From positions 1 to 7,490 of the forward strand of contig JAIWOJ010000090.1 of the NCBI GenBank assembly GCA_020216965.1: DNA of 7,490 nt. The letters are read 5' to 3'. The stretch comes from Prosthecobacter sp. (GTDB lineage: Bacteria > Verrucomicrobiota > Verrucomicrobiia > Verrucomicrobiales > Verrucomicrobiaceae). Of this stretch, positions 6,329-7,490 are shown piece after piece (within the stretch, counting starts at the first letter, position 1; every line of letters begins with the position of its first letter). Both the position numbers and the translations under genes were made by a program. Below the pieces are notes generated by a model, which ran no database searches, was not told where the DNA came from, and saw only the letters and a program-made list of their open reading frames with translations.

Positions 6329-7291
6329 ATGCCTGAAGAAGAAGAAAAAGGACCCGGAGTCGCAGAATCCGTCGGAGAGGGCGTGGGCTCTTCCATTGGC
6401 GGCGCGGCAGGTAGTGCCGTCGGCGGCGCGGCAGGCAATGCGGTGGGCAGCAGCGTGGGTGCCTCCGTCGGCGGAGCCGTGGGCACGGTCGTGCCCGTGG
6501 TCGGAAATGCAGTCGGTGCCGCTGTCGGCCAGCAAGTGGGTGGCATGGTGGGGCAGCAGGTTGGTTCCAGTGTGGGCGGCAGCGTCGGCTCTAGCGTGGG
6601 CGGCGCGGTCGGTGGTGCCGTGGGGAAAGGCGTGGACACAGGCGTGGAGGCCGCTGCAGGCGCGGTGGGAGAGGCAGTCAACCAAGCTGGCGGCGGAGAG
6701 AACGCCCAAGGTCTCGGTTCCATGCTCGGGGGAGAAGCCACCAAGGGCCTGGGCTCCATGCTCGGCGGGGCAGGGGGTGGCGACATGCTGGGCAGCGTCA
6801 CCAGCCTGGCAGGCGGTCTTGGCGGCGGCGGGGGCGCAGGCGGTGGCCTGGGCTCCATGCTCGGCGGCGGCGGAGGTGGAGGAGGCGGCGGCCAGGGGGA
6901 AGAGGCGGGGATGGCGGAGGGCATCGGTCAGGGCATCGGCTCCTCCATCGGTGGGGCTGCGGGGAGCGCCGTGGGCGGCGCAGCGGGCAATGCGGTGGGC
7001 AGCAGCGTGGGTGCCTCAGTCGGCGGAGCCGTGGGCACCGTGATTCCAGTCGTGGGCAATGCCGTAGGCGCGGCGGTCGGCCAGCAAGTGGGTGGCATGG
7101 TGGGCCAGCAGGTCGGTGCCAGCGTGGGCGGCAGCGTCGGTTCCTCCGTGGGTGGAGCTGTGGGTGGAGCCGTAGGCAAGGGCGTGGACACCGGCATCAA
7201 AACCGTGCGCATGTCCCTTGAGGAAGAAGGCTATCAACTCGGCGGCGGGCTCAGCATGGCGCTGGGCATGGGCAAAGGCGTGAAAAGGTAA
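6329..7291 (+). CDS. Glycine-zipper repeat protein with two 96-residue repeats
   Basis: The 320-residue protein is almost entirely Gly, Ala, Val and Ser. After a short acidic start (MPEEEEKG) it has two 96-residue repeats (residues 10-105 and 194-289), differing at seven positions by hand alignment. Each repeat is built of four-residue units of the form G-x-x-V/A (for example GSSV, GASV, GGAV, GQQV), a long glycine-zipper pattern interrupted once by PVVG. The 88-residue middle has three LGSMLGG copies and a run of ten Gly codons (6863-6892). The C-terminus (ASLE-like acidic/basic segment MSLEEEGYQLGG, then a Met/Gly/Lys tail) is distinct. Glycine zippers usually mediate tight helix packing in membranes or oligomeric pores. 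The protein has no signal peptide from this start. An in-frame ATG at 6290, behind a weak GAGG, would add 13 residues (MAAHFLLLCPLTI); neither start has a strong Shine-Dalgarno sequence. Function is unknown; a membrane-inserting, pore, scaffold or secreted role is inference. Confidence 0.75.
   Translation: MPEEEEKGPGVAESVGEGVGSSIGGAAGSAVGGAAGNAVGSSVGASVGGAVGTVVPVVGNAVGAAVGQQVGGMVGQQVGSSVGGSVGSSVGGAVGGAVGKGVDTGVEAAAGAVGEAVNQAGGGENAQGLGSMLGGEATKGLGSMLGGAGGGDMLGSVTSLAGGLGGGGGAGGGLGSMLGGGGGGGGGGQGEEAGMAEGIGQGIGSSIGGAAGSAVGGAAGNAVGSSVGASVGGAVGTVIPVVGNAVGAAVGQQVGGMVGQQVGASVGGSVGSSVGGAVGGAVGKGVDTGIKTVRMSLEEEGYQLGGGLSMALGMGKGVKR
6356..6643 (+). repeat. Glycine-zipper repeat unit 1 (288 nt)
   Basis: This is the first in-frame copy of a 288-nt direct repeat encoding 96 residues, from G-V-A-E to K-G-V-D-T-G. 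It aligns with unit 2 at a constant offset of 552 nt with no insertion or deletion. Longest identical stretches include 32 nt (6434-6465, matching 6986-7017) and 29 nt (6524-6552, matching 7076-7104). Confidence 0.9.
6713..6868 (+). repeat. Three LGSMLGG repeats in the Gly-rich linker
   Basis: LGSMLGG is encoded at 6713-6733, 6749-6769 and 6848-6868. The second and third copies share nearly the same codons, with a run from CTGGGCTCC through the ATG-CTC pair. The third copy leads directly into ten consecutive Gly codons. A degenerate fourth element (DMLGSVTS) lies between copies two and three. Confidence 0.8.
6908..7195 (+). repeat. Glycine-zipper repeat unit 2 (288 nt)
   Basis: This is the second copy of the 288-nt repeat. 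Against unit 1 it has seven amino-acid changes (V2M, S5G, V6I, E8Q, V10I, V46I, S71A in unit numbering), but I count roughly forty synonymous codon changes. The protein has therefore been conserved while the DNA diverged. Confidence 0.9.
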
Positions 7292-7294
7292 AAC

Positions 7295-7300
7295 CAGGAG
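7295..7300 (+). promoter_or_regulatory. Shine-Dalgarno sequence for the last gene
   Basis: CAGGAG lies just after the stop of the Gly-rich gene. It is 12 bases before the ATG at 7313 and 6 bases before an in-frame TTG at 7307. The spacing fits TTG better, so the last gene may begin at either codon; the difference is two residues. Confidence 0.55.
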
Positions 7301-7312
7301 ATCAACTTGATT

Positions 7313-7490
7313 ATGGACACAGACAAAAAAGACCAGCAACAAGGGCAGCAGGCAGGCTTTGATCCAGCCAAGCTGGCGCAAGCCCAAATCAACATCCAAC
7401 CCCTAGGTCAGCATGGGCTGGATGCTGCGACTGAGGCGATCAAAAAAGGCGTCCAGGTGGGTGGTCACCGGGCCGGAGTCGACGTGGCAG
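7313..7490 (+). CDS. N-terminal part of an unknown protein (3' end outside window)
   Basis: An open frame starts at ATG 7313 (or TTG 7307) and stays open to the end, giving 59 full codons. The N-terminus is hydrophilic and Gln-rich (DKKDQQQGQQAG, residues 4-15), without a signal peptide. A segment with Ala/Leu/Gln helix character follows, then KKGVQVGGHRAGVDVA at the visible end. The Gly/Val spacing there loosely echoes the KGVD-type ends of the Gly-rich repeats upstream. The gene starts 21 bases after the previous stop behind a good ribosome binding site, so it probably continues the same operon. Too little is visible to assign a family. Confidence 0.7.
   Translation, partial: MDTDKKDQQQGQQAGFDPAKLAQAQINIQPLGQHGLDAATEAIKKGVQVGGHRAGVDVA

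Noticed and set aside
6298..6924. Long minus-strand frame rich in Pro and Thr
   Set aside because: It is the complement of Gly-rich GGN codons (Gly read backwards gives Pro/Ala/Thr). Composition is fully explained by the + strand gene.
6078..7043. Long + frame of Trp/Ala/Arg-rich sequence
   Set aside because: It is an out-of-frame reading of the Gly-rich repeats with improbable composition, and it overlaps both the lipoprotein and the glycine-zipper gene.
6356..7195. CRISPR-like or tandem non-coding repeats
   Set aside because: The repeats are in-frame protein repeats of 288 nt with synonymous differences; there are no short identical repeats with unique spacers.

Overview
The window looks like part of an operon for an envelope-spanning type IV secretion system (T4SS) of the VirB/Trb (P-type) kind. 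All genes lie on the + strand and are tightly packed. Spacing runs from overlaps of 4 to 26 nt to gaps of at most about 20 nt up to position 6217. The likely source is a GC-rich Gram-negative bacterium: two proteins carry clear lipoboxes, one has a Sec-type signal peptide, and a VirB10-like protein implies two membranes. Only some starts have a Shine-Dalgarno sequence (strong before 1045 and near 7307/7313, weak or absent elsewhere). The phylum cannot be fixed from the sequence. A Verrucomicrobia-like or similar non-proteobacterial host is a weak guess based on how far the proteins diverge from proteobacterial T4SS components.

Layout. 2-394: C-terminal end of a polytopic membrane protein with a Gly/Ala-rich tail, VirB6/TrbL-like. 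412-1044 and 1045-1752: two paralogous VirB8/TrbF-like bitopic proteins in tandem. 1749-2714: secreted VirB9/TrbG-like protein. 2733-3968: VirB10/TrbI-like protein, the best-supported family call. 3971-4672: lipoprotein with a long C-terminal coiled coil. 4688-5590: a stand-alone AAA+ ATPase that looks like only the second ATPase module of ClpB/Hsp104. 5565-5834: small membrane protein overlapping the ATPase gene. 5855-6217: small lipoprotein. 6329-7291: Gly-rich protein with two 96-residue glycine-zipper repeats around a poly-Gly linker. 7313-7490: N-terminus of another gene that runs off the window.

The order VirB6, VirB8, VirB9, VirB10 matches the trbL-trbF-trbG-trbI order of P-type conjugation systems, with the VirB8 gene doubled. 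The inferred machine has an inner-membrane platform (VirB6-like and two VirB8-like proteins), an outer-membrane core (VirB9-like, VirB10-like and one or both lipoproteins in the VirB7 position), and unusual accessories. These are a ClpB-like ATPase module without the usual aromatic pore loop, and a glycine-zipper repeat protein whose motifs resemble the VirB6-like tail. No VirB4, VirB11, VirD4, relaxase, pilin or lytic transglycosylase gene is visible, so the window cannot show whether the system moves DNA or protein.
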